A stretch of DNA of 64,000 nt from Paraburkholderia largidicola (GCF_013426895.1 NZ_AP023176.1:1488001-1552000), one strand, 5' to 3'. Positions 9,323 through 18,763 are shown, counted from the first letter of the stretch. Notes: generated by a model not told the origin, from the sequence alone. A program made the numbers and translations.

Positions 9323-10486
9323 CTAGATCAGAATCACATGATCGCTGAGCTGGACGCAATTGCGTCCGCCGCGCTTTGCGCTATACAGCGCTTCGTCGGC
9401 GTCACGCGCCAGTTGCTCGATGGTCGCGTCGCTTGCGGCCATGCACGCGACACCGATACTGCATGTATAGCCAGGCAGCGTCGCGTCGTCTTTCTGCGCA
9501 ATGCGCTGACGGATACGCTCCGCGTGGTCCCTCGCCTCATCGGGACGCACGCGCGGCAGCAGCACGGCGAACTCCTCGCCGCCCCAGCGCGCGACGTGGC
9601 CCGGCGCCGGCAACATCTCTGCGACGCGCTTCGCGAAGTCGATCAGGATGCGATCGCCTGTTGCATGCCCATATGTGTCGTTCACCCGTTTGAAGTGATC
9701 GAGATCGATCAGCAGCAGCGACAGCAATCCGCCCGTGCGCATCGTCTTCTCGCGTTCCTGCTGATGCGCGCTCAGAAATGCGCGACGATTCAGCAGTCCC
9801 GTCAGCGGGTCCATGAACGACTGCTGTTCGAGGTGGTTGCGCAGCCGGTCCATCGCGACGAACAGCAAGCCAACCGTCACCGTCAGCGACATCAACGCGC
9901 CCGTAATCAGATAGATCTTCTGGATGAGGTCGGGAGCAAACAGGCCGGTGCTCGCCCACGCGGGCACGAACATCGACATGCCGCGCGCCGCCGTCGCGAC
10001 GGTCTGCACCAGTTGCATCGAGCCGACGAAGATCGCCGTATTGCTGCCTTTGCCGAACCGCAGCATCGTGAAACTGTTCAAACCAAACGTCACCGTGAGA
10101 ATGGCCGACATGCACAGCGTGCGTCCCGCCACAGAGGGATGCACCCACGTCATCCAGCTCATCGCGATCACGCCGATCACGAGCAGCAACGCCACGAAGC
10201 GGCGCGAAGGACGCAAGCCAAAAAACAGCTGGCTGCCGATCAGCCATAGCCCCGTGCCGAGTATCAGGCCGACGTTGGCGACGACAATCGAAAGCCAGTC
10301 GCCGATGCTGCCGCGCAACGCAAGCAGCATCGCCGACATCGACACGACCAGCGCACCCCACGCCCAATGCCCGACACCGCGAATGTTTGCCGGAAACCCG
10401 CGCCCCAGCGAAAACATGACGAGCGCCATCAAGCCTGGCATGACTGACGACATCAGAATGACGGTGCGAAGATCGAAGGCTGGCAT
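9323..10486 (-). CDS. Membrane-anchored GGDEF diguanylate cyclase
   Basis: The protein from ATG 10486 (MPAFDLRTV, with CCGGAG four bases upstream) has about 387 residues. The first ~220 form several hydrophobic helices (for example HWAWGALVVSMSAMLLAL and FVALLLVIGVIAMSWM), a MASE-like sensory membrane region. The C-terminal GGDEF domain has DPLTGLLNRRAF, LLIDLDHFKRVNDTYGH and the active-site signature RWGGEEFAV. It should make cyclic-di-GMP from two GTP at the inner membrane. The RxxD inhibitory site expected five residues before GGEEF is not present, so product inhibition may be absent. The frame stays open to 10909, but the upstream part lies across fliC and is not credible. It starts 92 bases after the flagellin stop and may be cotranscribed. 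Confidence 0.88.
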   Translation of the reverse strand: MPAFDLRTVILMSSVMPGLMALVMFSLGRGFPANIRGVGHWAWGALVVSMSAMLLALRGSIGDWLSIVVANVGLILGTGLWLIGSQLFFGLRPSRRFVALLLVIGVIAMSWMTWVHPSVAGRTLCMSAILTVTFGLNSFTMLRFGKGSNTAIFVGSMQLVQTVATAARGMSMFVPAWASTGLFAPDLIQKIYLITGALMSLTVTVGLLFVAMDRLRNHLEQQSFMDPLTGLLNRRAFLSAHQQEREKTMRTGGLLSLLLIDLDHFKRVNDTYGHATGDRILIDFAKRVAEMLPAPGHVARWGGEEFAVLLPRVRPDEARDHAERIRQRIAQKDDATLPGYTCSIGVACMAASDATIEQLARDADEALYSAKRGGRNCVQLSDHVILI

Positions 10487-10578
10487 ACGGCTCCGGAGGC
10501 GGGCTCGCGATATGAAACTCATCCGTTTCACGTGCGCTGGCGAGAGAACCTCGCAATATACCTCAGCCCGCGCCTCAG

Positions 10579-11397
10579 TTAGTCCAGCAGTTTCAGCACG
10601 GTCTGCGGCATCGAGTTGGCTTGCGCCAGCACCGAGATGCCTGCCTGCTGCAGCACTTGCGCCTTCGACAGATTCGCCGTTTCGGTCGCGAAGTCCGCGT
10701 CGGTGATTTGCGAACGCGCGGAACTCATGTTCGTGGCTTGCGTGTTCGTCGTCGAGATGGCAGCCTGGAACGTGTTCTGCGTTGCGCCGAGCGTGGCCTG
10801 GAAGGTGTTGACGCTCGTGAGAACGCTGTCGATCGTGCTCATCGCGGCCTGCGCGCCCGATGCCGACGAAACCGACAGGCCGCTGATGCCGAGGCTGCTT
10901 GCATCCCATTTCTGCGAGCCGAAGTCGGCCGAGATCTGCTGGTTGTCGAATGCGCCGATCTGGAAGTTGATCGTACCAACGCCGTTCAGAACGGACTGGC
11001 CGTTGAAGGTGGTCTGTTGCGCGACGCGCGTGATTTCCGTCAGGCGGGTCGTCACTTCCGACTGCAGGTTCGCCAGCGCGTTCGAGTCGAGCGAGCCGTC
11101 GCCCGCTTCCACTGCGAGCTGGCGAATACGCTGCAGGTTACTGACGATCGATTGCAGCGCGCCGTTCGTCGTCTGCACCATCGAAATGCCGTTGTTCGCA
11201 TTCGCCGCCCCTTGTGTCAGTGCATTGATCGACGCCGTTTGCGTCGTCGAAATCGCGAGACCGGCCGCATCGTCGGCTGCCGTATTCACGCGCTTGCCCG
11301 ACGACAGACGGCTGATCGCCTGCGAGAGCGCGCTTTGCGAGCCCGACAGGTTGTTCTGCGCCGTCAGCGACATGATGTTGGTGTTGATGTTCAGCAT
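10579..11397 (-). CDS. fliC: Flagellin, short form
   Basis: A 272-residue flagellin. The N-terminal D0/D1 region is classic (MLNINTNIMSLTAQNNL, RLSSGKRVNTAADDAAGLAI) and so is the C-terminal one (ARSQITDADFATETANLSK, QQAGISVLAQANSMPQ). The central variable region is very short, about 100 residues, so the surface-exposed domains D2/D3 are essentially missing. GAGGAA lies six bases before the ATG. Subunits are exported by the flagellar export apparatus and polymerise into the filament. No other flagellar structural gene is nearby, so this may be an additional flagellin copy rather than the main locus. A diguanylate cyclase gene follows, and the porin terminator lies upstream. Confidence 0.95.
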   Translation of the reverse strand: MLNINTNIMSLTAQNNLSGSQSALSQAISRLSSGKRVNTAADDAAGLAISTTQTASINALTQGAANANNGISMVQTTNGALQSIVSNLQRIRQLAVEAGDGSLDSNALANLQSEVTTRLTEITRVAQQTTFNGQSVLNGVGTINFQIGAFDNQQISADFGSQKWDASSLGISGLSVSSASGAQAAMSTIDSVLTSVNTFQATLGATQNTFQAAISTTNTQATNMSSARSQITDADFATETANLSKAQVLQQAGISVLAQANSMPQTVLKLLD

Positions 11398-11582
11398 TCG
11401 CTTCCTCGTTACTCAATAACTGCCATTAAAGACCTTCGCATCGCCGATGCATAAATGCGTGCATTCGTGGCGTTGCTTCTTTTCTAACGGTTCGATAAGG
11501 CCGAAATTAAGGGCGCAAAGCCTTTCATTCATGTCGTTTATGCTTACTTCAACTTTCTTACCGGATATTTTTAAAAGACATA

Positions 11583-11616
11583 AAAAAAACCCGCATGCCG
11601 AATGACGCATGCGGGC
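11583..11616 (-). terminator. Rho-independent terminator of the porin gene
   Basis: Read on the minus strand, CCCGCATGC and GCATGCGGG form a perfect 9-bp stem around a short loop, followed by a run of eight T. It starts about 20 bases after the porin stop codon and separates the porin from the flagellin transcript. Confidence 0.92.
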
Positions 11617-11634
11617 TTTGTCAGATGCAATACA

Positions 11635-12786
11635 TCAGAACTTGTGGCGAATACCCACAATCGCGATCTCTTGCGTGCTCGTGCCGTTATAGCCGTACGA
11701 ACCGATCGATGCCTGCGCCGCCTGCGTCGTGCCATCGGAGAGACGCTGCGTGCCGTTGGCGTGCTGATACGCTGCGACGGCGTAGAGGTCGGTGCGCTTC
11801 GACAGGTTGTAGTCCGCGCCCAGGCTGACCTGATGGTAATGCGCCGACGTATCGCCCGATGCAGCCGTATACGCGTAGCCCACGCCAGCGATCAAAGCAG
11901 GCGTTGCCTGGTACGCGACGAATGCCTTGCCGCTGTTGTACTTCTCGGTCGTCGAGAAGTTCGAGCTCGCGTCGGCCTTCAGTTGCGTGTTGCTGTACGA
12001 CGCGCCCAGCGTCACCGAGCCGAGTACGTACTGGCCGCCCAGTTGCGCGATGCTGACCGATTTCGCGCTCACGTAACCGTCGTTGATGTGACTGTCGAAG
12101 ATCGAGTCCGTCGTGCTGCTCGCCCAGCTGGTGCGCCCGCCCGTCGCGGAGTTGTTCGTTGCGCGCAGATAGCCTGCCGCCAGCGACAAACCGCCGACCG
12201 AGTACGTCGCCGCGCCGCTATACGTGTAGCCTTGTCCCGTCTGGCCAGCCACGCCGCTGAACGCATACAGGCCTTCGAACTGGAAGCCCGCGTAGTTCGG
12301 CGAGACATACTTGACGGCGTTCGACACGCGCGCGCTGTTGTCGTTGTTGTCGACGTCGCCCGGCGTCGCGAACGTGGAGCCGAAGTAGTTGTCGGCAGTG
12401 ACGGCCTGCACCGTATCCGTAATCGGATCGTACTGACGGCCCAGCGTGACGGTGCCCCACTTGTCGCCCTCGAAGCCCACGTAAGCCTGGCGGCCGAACA
12501 GGCGCGAGCCCTGGCCCATCTTGCCCGTGCCGACGTCGAAGCCGCTTTCCAGTGCGAAGATCGTCTTCAGGCCGCCGCCGAGGTCTTCACTGCCCTTCAG
12601 GCCCCAGCGGTCGCCGCTGAGGTTGCCGTTGATCATGCCCGTCAGGTTGTTGTTCGAATCGGCGTTGTGCACGTAGCCGATGCCCGCATCGATGAGCCCG
12701 TAGAGCGTGACGCTGTTCTGTGCATGAGCCGCGATCGTCATCGAACTCAACGTGAATGCAACAGCCGCAATTGCAGTTCTTTTCAT
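11635..12786 (-). CDS. Outer-membrane porin, Gram-negative Porin_4 family
   Basis: About 383 residues from the ATG at 12786, which has GAGGAACAG in front (an ATG at 12801 lacks a good site). A signal peptide is clear (MKRTAIAAVAFTLSS ... AHAQ), with mature start QNSVTLYGLIDAGIGY, the usual beginning of Burkholderia general porins. Typical blocks follow: SRWGLKGSEDLGGGLK-like text (here DRWGLKGSEDLGGGLKTIFA), ALESGFDVGTG, RLFGRQAYVGFEG, LGRQYDPITDTV, and the C-terminal strand EIAIVGIRHKF ending in Phe, as needed for BAM-dependent insertion. It should form a trimeric 16-stranded channel for small hydrophilic solutes. It is a single transcription unit with its own terminator. The substrate cannot be told from sequence. 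Confidence 0.95.
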   Translation of the reverse strand: MKRTAIAAVAFTLSSMTIAAHAQNSVTLYGLIDAGIGYVHNADSNNNLTGMINGNLSGDRWGLKGSEDLGGGLKTIFALESGFDVGTGKMGQGSRLFGRQAYVGFEGDKWGTVTLGRQYDPITDTVQAVTADNYFGSTFATPGDVDNNDNSARVSNAVKYVSPNYAGFQFEGLYAFSGVAGQTGQGYTYSGAATYSVGGLSLAAGYLRATNNSATGGRTSWASSTTDSIFDSHINDGYVSAKSVSIAQLGGQYVLGSVTLGASYSNTQLKADASSNFSTTEKYNSGKAFVAYQATPALIAGVGYAYTAASGDTSAHYHQVSLGADYNLSKRTDLYAVAAYQHANGTQRLSDGTTQAAQASIGSYGYNGTSTQEIAIVGIRHKF

Positions 12787-13324
12787 CTGTTCCTCTATCA
12801 CTCGTTAAAAATGTATTGCGACCGCGAGAATACAGGCGCTTAAAAATAGATAAATTACTTGTTGGTTATATGCAACTGGTTAGCTATCCTGCCTTTTACA
12901 AAGTAAAAAAGGCCATGTGAATACACATAGCCGAAGCCCGGAATCATTATTCATCTGCGTGGAAAGAGAGAATATGAAGCGATTTCCAGACAGGCGCCAA
13001 TCTAGGTGACGTGATTTTTGAAGTCAACGCGTGCAAGTCGATGACGCGTTTCCCAATCTTTCTTTCTTGCTGCGGGTAGTCGGATTGATTTCGCTGAACC
13101 AGCGTGTTGGCGGCTGCAGCGCGAGGGATGTTCAAGCGATGCCTTCGGCAGCATGCGCGAAAGCGTTGCGATGTCCGACAAGCCAGTCCGACCTATCCCG
13201 TTAATTCGTCCGACGCAAGGACGCAAGCGCTTCACAGCCGCCGCGGCTCGCAGGCTAAACCCGGCCTTTCGTTGTAGGACAACGTATAATGGAGATAAAT
13301 CTCGAAAATCCCCAGGAGCGTTAC
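12787..13324. other. Intergenic region between divergent porin and GntR genes
   Basis: About 540 bases without a credible gene. It should hold the porin promoter (AT-rich part around 12820-12920) and the GntR promoter (near 13285, see operator entry). An imperfect hairpin, GCCTTTT ... AAAAAGGC, lies near 12892-12914 and could be a weak terminator or regulatory structure. Short open frames here lack ribosome-binding sites and recognisable sequence. Confidence 0.5.
13271..13283. promoter_or_regulatory. Candidate FadR-type GntR operator overlapping a TATAAT box
   Basis: GTTGTAGGACAAC is a perfect inverted repeat with a 3-base centre and fits the FadR-subfamily consensus TNGTNNNACNA. It lies two bases upstream of TATAAT (13285-13290), about 40 bases before the GntR start. 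Autoregulation of the GntR gene is the simple reading. A degenerate relative (GTTGTACGATGAC, minus strand) occurs at 15780-15792 ahead of the dehydrogenase gene. Confidence 0.5.
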
Positions 13325-14086
13325 ATGGCCGCGTCTGCAGCACCAGGTTCGACCCCACGGCGGGTACGCGGGAGCCTCGCTGACCAGGTCGTCGCTTATG
13401 TCAACGAGCAGGTTGCCTCGCACGCGCTCAAGCCCGGCGATCAACTGCCGACGGAAACAACGCTGATGTCCTTGCTCGGTGTCAGCCGCACCGTCGTACG
13501 TGAAGCCATTTCGCGTCTGCAGGCCAATAGCGTGATCGAAACGCGCCACGGAATCGGCAGTTTCGTTCTGGAACCGCGCCGCGAGCCGCTTGGTCTTGAC
13601 ATGGTCCCTGCCACCACATTGAACGACGTGCTGTCAGTGCTGGAACTGCGCATCAGCCTCGAGACGGAATGCGCGGGGCTTGCCGCGCAGCGCGCGAGCG
13701 AACGCGATATCGCGAAGATTCGCTCGGCGCTCGATGCCGTCGAAGAAACGACCCGCGCCGGCGGCGACAGTACGGCCGCCGATCTGCGCTTTCATATTTC
13801 GATTGCGAACGCGACAGGCAACCGCTATTTCGTCGACATTCTCACGCAATTGGGGACGGCGCTGATTCCACGGCATCGCGTGGATTCGGCGGGGCTCGCG
13901 CAAAGCGATCCCAACGCCTATATGGCGCGAGTCAATCTCGAACACGAAAACATTCTCGATGCGATCGCGCGCAAAGACCCTGACGGTGCGCGCGCGGCGA
14001 TGCGCATGCATCTGTCGAGCAGCCGCGAACGACTGCGCCGCGCCAGCGCGCAGGCGGAAGAAGCCGCGTCGACACGCGCGCTTTAA
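13325..14086 (+). CDS. GntR-family (FadR subfamily) regulator of the glucarate cluster
   Basis: 253 residues from the ATG at 13325, which has AGGAGCG upstream; an ATG at 13289 coincides with the TATAAT region and is not used. The winged helix is at residues ~15-80 (SLADQVVAYVNEQV, LPTETTLMSLLGVSRTVVRE, IETRHGIGSFV). The FCD ligand-binding domain follows, with ELRISLETECAGLAAQRAS, DLRFHISIANATGNRYF and LEHENILDAIARKDPDGAR; the Asp/His positions expected for metal binding are present (D..H, H..). It lies next to and convergent with the ketoglutarate semialdehyde dehydrogenase gene, so it probably represses the sugar-acid genes until a glucarate-derived ligand binds. The effector is inferred. 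Confidence 0.88.
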   Translation: MAASAAPGSTPRRVRGSLADQVVAYVNEQVASHALKPGDQLPTETTLMSLLGVSRTVVREAISRLQANSVIETRHGIGSFVLEPRREPLGLDMVPATTLNDVLSVLELRISLETECAGLAAQRASERDIAKIRSALDAVEETTRAGGDSTAADLRFHISIANATGNRYFVDILTQLGTALIPRHRVDSAGLAQSDPNAYMARVNLEHENILDAIARKDPDGARAAMRMHLSSSRERLRRASAQAEEAASTRAL

Positions 14087-14161
14087 AGCACTGCATCGAA
14101 TCAACGGGAAAGCGGCCAGCATGGCCGCTTTTTTCATTACAACGCCATTCGCGTCAGACGA

Positions 14162-15745
14162 TCACGCGTTGACGATCTCCCCATCGCGACGACGCCAGAG
14201 TCCGAGTGGATTGCCGTCAGCCAGCGCATCGGGCAGCAGTTCTACCGGAAAATCCTGATAACACACAGGACGCAGAAAACGGTCGATCGACGTCGAACCG
14301 ACCGACGTCACGCGGCTGTCGGCCGTTGCCGGGAACGGCCCGCCGTGCACCATCGCGTGACACACTTCGACGCCCGTCGGGAAACCGTTGACGAGCAGAC
14401 GTCCCGCCTTGCGTTCCAGAATCGGCACCAGTTTCTTCGCGAGTTGCACATCGTCGCGATCCATTGCAATCGTGGCCGTCAGTTGCCCCGCGAAGTGCTC
14501 GGCGACTGCGAGCAACTCCCGCTCGTCCTTGCACCGCACGATCGTCGATGCGGGACCGAACACCTCGTCTTCCAGTTCGGCTTTTTTCAGAAAGACGGCG
14601 GCTTCGGTGACGAACAGTGCCGCGCGCGCCTGGGTCGGCCCTGTCGATTCGAGACCGTGCGCAACCGGCTCGACGCCTTCGATTGCAGCGAGTCTCGCCT
14701 CGCCCTCCTGATACGCGGCATGAATGCCCGACGTGAGCATCGTCTGCGCAGGCTTCTGATCGAGCGCCTGCGCCGCAGCTTGTGTGAATGCGCGCAATTC
14801 GGGGCCGTCGATACCGATCACCAGCCCAGGATTCGTGCAGAACTGCCCCGCGCCGAGCGCGAGCGAATCGACGAATCCCCGCGCGATCGTCCCGGCGCGC
14901 GCAGCCAGTGCAACGGGTAACAGAAACACGGGATTGATGCTGCTCATTTCCGCGTAGACGGGAATCGGCTCGGGACGATTCGCCGCGACCTTCATCAGCG
15001 ACGTGCCGCCCGCGCGCGAACCCGTGAAGCCAACCGCCTTGATGGCCGGATGCGCGACGAGTGCCTCGCCGACCGTGCTGCCCGCCCCGACGATCATCGA
15101 GAACACGCCTTCGGGCAGGTTCATGTCTGCCGCCACGCGCTGAATGACGCGCCCGACCATCTCCGATGTCCCGAGATGAGCACGATGCGCCTTGACGACG
15201 ACCGGACATCCGGCGGCCAGCGCTGCCGCCGTGTCGCCGCCCGCCACCGAGAACGCAAGCGGAAAATTGCTTGCGCCGAACACGGCCACCGGCCCAACGG
15301 GAATCTTCTGCATGCGCAGATCCGGGCGCGGCAAGGGCTTGCGCTCGGGCAACGGCGAATCGAGCGTCGCCGCGAGCCATTGGCCCGCGCGCACTTCATT
15401 GGCGAACAGCTTCAATTGCCCCGTCGTCCGTGCGCGCTCGCCTTCCAGCCGCGCCTTCGGCAGCCCGGATTCGGCGTGCGCGCGTTCGATCAACGCATCG
15501 CCGAGCGCCGTGATGCCGTCCGCGATCCGCTCGAGAAACTCGGCCCGCAGCGAAAGCGGAAGATGCCGGTAGGTGTCGAAAGCCTGCGGCGCCAGTTCGC
15601 AGGCACGCGAGACGTCTTCGACCGTACCGCTGCCGAATACAGGTGTGTCGATCTCCTCGCCCGTCGATGGATTGAATGCGCGCAGCGCCCTGTCCGCGCC
15701 ATGAACCGCCTGCCGTCCGATCAGCATGTCACCCGTCAATTGCAC
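14162..15745 (-). CDS. 2,5-dioxovalerate (alpha-ketoglutarate semialdehyde) dehydrogenase
   Basis: An NAD(P)-dependent aldehyde dehydrogenase of about 527 residues. It should oxidise alpha-ketoglutarate semialdehyde to 2-oxoglutarate, the last step of the oxidative sugar-acid route. Visible motifs: cofactor region [29 protein letters not shown], general base Glu in [11 protein letters not shown], catalytic Cys in [10 protein letters not shown], and the C-terminal EDEVFGPAS. The GTG at 15745 ([10 protein letters not shown]) is preferred because GGAGAAGAG precedes it and family members begin the same way. An in-frame ATG at 15784 would overlap a candidate operator. It is divergent from garL and completes the route started by GudD and KdgD. 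Confidence 0.85.
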   Translation of the reverse strand: MQLTGDMLIGRQAVHGADRALRAFNPSTGEEIDTPVFGSGTVEDVSRACELAPQAFDTYRHLPLSLRAEFLERIADGITALGDALIERAHAESGLPKARLEGERARTTGQLKLFANEVRAGQWLAATLDSPLPERKPLPRPDLRMQKIPVGPVAVFGASNFPLAFSVAGGDTAAALAAGCPVVVKAHRAHLGTSEMVGRVIQRVAADMNLPEGVFSMIVGAGSTVGEALVAHPAIKAVGFTGSRAGGTSLMKVAANRPEPIPVYAEMSSINPVFLLPVALAARAGTIARGFVDSLALGAGQFCTNPGLVIGIDGPELRAFTQAAAQALDQKPAQTMLTSGIHAAYQEGEARLAAIEGVEPVAHGLESTGPTQARAALFVTEAAVFLKKAELEDEVFGPASTIVRCKDERELLAVAEHFAGQLTATIAMDRDDVQLAKKLVPILERKAGRLLVNGFPTGVEVCHAMVHGGPFPATADSRVTSVGSTSIDRFLRPVCYQDFPVELLPDALADGNPLGLWRRRDGEIVNA

Positions 15746-15974
15746 GATGTCTCTTCTCCATTTGGCTGGTTTAACATCGGTCATCGTACAACATACGCCG
15801 ACGCTGACGCAATGACCACCTTCACCGGCGCGGCGCTTGCCACAAGCTTTCAGGGTTTACCATTCTTTCTCGCGGTCAACTGACAACGTATCTTGTGTTC
15901 AGACGTCCTATGACATACCATAGTTCGCAAGACGTACTTTGCCGGGCGGGCAGCGCCCGTCCCAGGAGATCGAG
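15746..15974. promoter_or_regulatory. Divergent promoter region, dehydrogenase and garL operon, with hairpin before garL
   Basis: About 230 bases carry both promoters. A degenerate copy of the GntR site is at 15780-15792. At 15944-15962 GGGCGGGC and GCCCGTCC form an 8-bp stem (one G-T pair) with a three-base loop. Its right arm ends one base before the AGGAG of garL, so it could influence translation. No T-run follows, so it is not a terminator. Confidence 0.45.
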
Positions 15975-16760
15975 ATGGCTTCGTCGTCACCGTATCAACC
16001 GTTACCGAACGGCTTTCGCGCCGCCGTCAAAAACCGCGAGCGCCTGATCGGCTGCTGGGCGTCGCTGGCCAGCCCGATCACGACCGAACTGCTCGGCACC
16101 GTGGGCTTCGACTGGATCCTGCTCGACGCCGAGCACGCGCCCAATGACGAACTCACGCTGATACCGCAACTGATGGCCCTGAAAGACAGCCGCTCGGCAC
16201 CCATCGTGCGGCCGCCGTCCAACGACAACGTCATCATCAAGCGCATGCTCGACGCGGGCTTCTTCAACTTCCTGATCCCGTTCGTCGACAGCGCAGACGA
16301 TGCGCGCCGCGCCGTGGCCGCGACCCGCTACCCGCCGCACGGCATTCGCGGCGTGTCGGTGGGCCAGCGCGGAAATCGATATGGTGCGGTGACGGACTAT
16401 CTGCAGGTGGTCAACGACAACATCTGCGTCATCGTGCAGATCGAGAGCCGCGCGGCCGTCGCTGCAATCGACGAGATTCTCGCGGTCGATGGCGTCGACG
16501 GTGTTTTCATCGGCCCTTCCGACCTCGCCGCCGCGCATGGCCAACTGGGCAACGCCGGTCACGCCGATGTTCAGCAGGCCATCGCCCATGTCTTCGACCG
16601 CGCGAAAGCCGCGGGCAAGCCGTCCGGCATCCTCGCGCACGTGCAGCAGGACGCCGAGCGCTATCTCGGCATGGGTGCCACACTGGTCTCCGTGTGCGCC
16701 GACATGGGCCTGTTGCGCAGCGGCGCGCTCAATGTCCGCCAGCACTTCATGCCGGCCTGA
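15975..16760 (+). CDS. garL: 2-dehydro-3-deoxyglucarate aldolase (HpcH/HpaI family)
   Basis: 261 residues from the ATG at 15975 (GGAGATCGAG directly upstream). Class II pyruvate-dependent aldolase: it splits 5-dehydro-4-deoxy-D-glucarate (or the 2-dehydro-3-deoxy isomer) into pyruvate and tartronate semialdehyde. Family blocks are intact: [79 protein letters not shown] (metal-binding Glu), [17 protein letters not shown] (metal-binding Asp). It is the first gene of the plus-strand operon, with garR 51 bases downstream supplying the reductase for its product. Length is normal for the family. Confidence 0.9.
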   Translation: MASSSPYQPLPNGFRAAVKNRERLIGCWASLASPITTELLGTVGFDWILLDAEHAPNDELTLIPQLMALKDSRSAPIVRPPSNDNVIIKRMLDAGFFNFLIPFVDSADDARRAVAATRYPPHGIRGVSVGQRGNRYGAVTDYLQVVNDNICVIVQIESRAAVAAIDEILAVDGVDGVFIGPSDLAAAHGQLGNAGHADVQQAIAHVFDRAKAAGKPSGILAHVQQDAERYLGMGATLVSVCADMGLLRSGALNVRQHFMPA

Positions 16761-16811
16761 TCGGCCTGAACTCACGGCCGTCACCTCACATCACATTATC
16801 GGGAGTAGCGA

Positions 16812-17705
16812 ATGCAAACAGCAGGCTTCATCGGACTCGGCATCATGGGCAAGCCCATGGCAGCTAATCTCCGCAAGAACGGCGTCGATCTCACGGCCTT
16901 CACGCGCAGCGGCGTGCCCGACGAACTGACGCAAGCGGGCGTGACGGCATCCGCTAGCCCCGCGGATGTCGCGGCGAAAGCGGACGTGATCTTCATCATG
17001 GTGCCGGACACGCCGGACGTCGAGCGCGTGCTGTTCGGCGAGAACGGCGTCGCGAGCAAGCTGCACCAGGGGCAGATCGTCGTCGACATGAGCTCGATCT
17101 CGCCCATCGCCACGCGCGACTTCGCGGCACGCGTGCGCGAGAAAGGCGCGGACTATCTCGACGCGCCCGTATCGGGCGGCGAGGTCGGCGCGAAGGCCGC
17201 TTCGCTGACCATCATGGTCGGCGGCGCGCAAGCCACGTTCGACAAGGTCAAGCCGCTGTTCGACATGATGGGCAAGAACGTGTCGCTGATCGGCGAAGTG
17301 GGCGCGGGCCAGATCTGCAAGGTGGCGAACCAGGTGATCGTCGCCGCGACGATCGAGGCCGTTGGCGAAGCGCTGCTGCTGGCATCGAAGGCCGGCGTCG
17401 ACGCGGAGAAAGTGCGCAAGGCATTGATGGGCGGCTTCGCTTCGTCGCGCATTCTCGAAGTGCACGGCGAGCGCATGACCAAGCGCACGTTCGATCCAGG
17501 CTTCCGCATCGAACTGCATCAGAAAGACTTGAACCTCGCGCTATCCACGGCGCAAGCGCTCGGCGTTTCGCTGCCGAACACGGCCACCTGCCAGGCGCTG
17601 TTCAATGCCTGTGCGGCGCACGGCGGCAAGGCGTGGGACCACTCGGGCATGGTGCGCGCGCTTGAATATCTCGCCGACCACGAAATCGGGCAACAGCAGA
17701 CATGA
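16812..17705 (+). CDS. garR: Tartronate semialdehyde reductase (2-hydroxy-3-oxopropionate reductase)
   Basis: 297 residues with GGGAG seven bases before the ATG. It reduces tartronate semialdehyde to D-glycerate with NAD(P)H. Beta-hydroxyacid dehydrogenase motifs: dinucleotide-binding GFIGLGIMGKPMAANLRKNG at the N-terminus, substrate-binding YLDAPVSGGEVGAKAASLT, and catalytic Lys in GQICKVANQVIV. GarL upstream makes its substrate. Its stop overlaps the next gene's start by four bases (ATGA), so the two are translationally coupled. GarR-type and GlxR-type enzymes cannot be separated with certainty by eye, but the neighbour GarL supports GarR. Confidence 0.92.
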   Translation: MQTAGFIGLGIMGKPMAANLRKNGVDLTAFTRSGVPDELTQAGVTASASPADVAAKADVIFIMVPDTPDVERVLFGENGVASKLHQGQIVVDMSSISPIATRDFAARVREKGADYLDAPVSGGEVGAKAASLTIMVGGAQATFDKVKPLFDMMGKNVSLIGEVGAGQICKVANQVIVAATIEAVGEALLLASKAGVDAEKVRKALMGGFASSRILEVHGERMTKRTFDPGFRIELHQKDLNLALSTAQALGVSLPNTATCQALFNACAAHGGKAWDHSGMVRALEYLADHEIGQQQT

Positions 17706-18763
17706 CGTTTTTTGCAATCGTCTCGAACGCGGAGGATGGCGATCTCGCCGTATTCCGCGTCGATGGATCGACGGGCGGCATCGAACCCGTCGCGCGCCAT
17801 CCGGCCGGCGACACCGTGATGCCGCTCGCTCTCTCGGCCGATGGCCGCGTGCTGCATGCCGCCACCCGCGGCGCGCAACGGAGCATCGTCACGTATTCGG
17901 TCGATCCGCACACGGGCGGTCTCACGCATCTGCGTACCGCGTCGATCGAGCCGAGTCTTGCGTATCTGTCGCTGACGCCGTCGGACGACTGGTTGCTCGG
18001 CGCGTCGTACGGCGAGTCGTCCGTGAGCCTGTATCCCGCCAGCCCATTGGACAGTACTGAAATCAGGCCGCGCCAGGTGGTCGAAGGCTTCGTGCATGCG
18101 CACGCAGTGATCGCGTCGGCGGATGGCCGCTTCGCGTATGCGACGTCGCTTGGCTCCGACACGGTGTTCTGTTTTTCGATCGTCCGCGAGGCGAACGACG
18201 CAGCGCTCGAACTCGTGCAGAAGGTGCCCGTGGAAGCAGGCTTCGGTCCGCGTCATCTGCGCTTGTCGCCGGATGAAAAAACGCTGTATGTATCGAGCGA
18301 ATTTCGCGCGACCGTCGCCGTGTTTTCGCGCGATGACGAAACGGGCGCGTTGTCGGCCCGCAGCGTGTCGCCGCGCGCCCCGTCGCTCGCGCATCTGAAC
18401 GACGGCTGCTTGCGCACTGCGCAAATCGACGCGGCGACAGCCGCGACGCTCGTCTGGGGCGCCGATATCCAGCTGACACCCGATGGCCGCTTCGTCTACG
18501 TCGCCGAGCGCACGTCGAGCCGTCTGATCGCCTACCGCGCGACCCGCGAAGGCTCGCTCGAATACGCCGGATTCACCGATACGGAAGCGCAACCGCGCGG
18601 CTTCAGGATCGACCCGTCGGGCCGCTTCCTCGTCGCGTGCGGCGAGAGGTCCGCGCAGGTCGTCGTGTACGCGATCGACGCCGACTCAGGTGCCCTCTCC
18701 GCCGTCTCGCGCTGCGAAGGCGGACGCGGCGCGAACTGGGTCGAGATCGTCATGCAGACGTAG
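17702..18763 (+). CDS. Lactonase-like beta-propeller (6-phosphogluconolactonase YbhE family)
   Basis: 353 residues. Repeating blade motifs such as LALSADGRVLHAATRG, ASADGRFAYATSLG, RLSPDEKTLYVSSE, QLTPDGRFVYVAERTSS and RIDPSGRFLVACGE indicate a seven-bladed propeller of the lactonase family (PF10282). There is no signal peptide, so it is cytoplasmic. In this cluster it may hydrolyse a sugar-acid lactone, for example glucaro-lactone made by a uronate dehydrogenase, to feed glucarate into GudD; that role is inferred. It overlaps garR by four bases. A uronate dehydrogenase gene is not in the window. Confidence 0.8.
   Translation: MTFFAIVSNAEDGDLAVFRVDGSTGGIEPVARHPAGDTVMPLALSADGRVLHAATRGAQRSIVTYSVDPHTGGLTHLRTASIEPSLAYLSLTPSDDWLLGASYGESSVSLYPASPLDSTEIRPRQVVEGFVHAHAVIASADGRFAYATSLGSDTVFCFSIVREANDAALELVQKVPVEAGFGPRHLRLSPDEKTLYVSSEFRATVAVFSRDDETGALSARSVSPRAPSLAHLNDGCLRTAQIDAATAATLVWGADIQLTPDGRFVYVAERTSSRLIAYRATREGSLEYAGFTDTEAQPRGFRIDPSGRFLVACGERSAQVVVYAIDADSGALSAVSRCEGGRGANWVEIVMQT

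Noticed and set aside
10487..10909. N-terminal extension of the GGDEF protein across fliC
   Set aside because: The sequence is low-quality shadow of the flagellin gene, and CCGGAG precedes ATG 10486.
11530..11557. Sigma-28 promoter for fliC
   Set aside because: The best match has only about half of the -10 consensus (AACGACAT versus GCCGATAA), too weak to list.
12892..12914. Hairpin GCCTTTT...AAAAAGGC as a terminator
   Set aside because: It lies between divergent genes, where no transcript needs to end, and the stem is imperfect; mentioned only in the intergenic entry.
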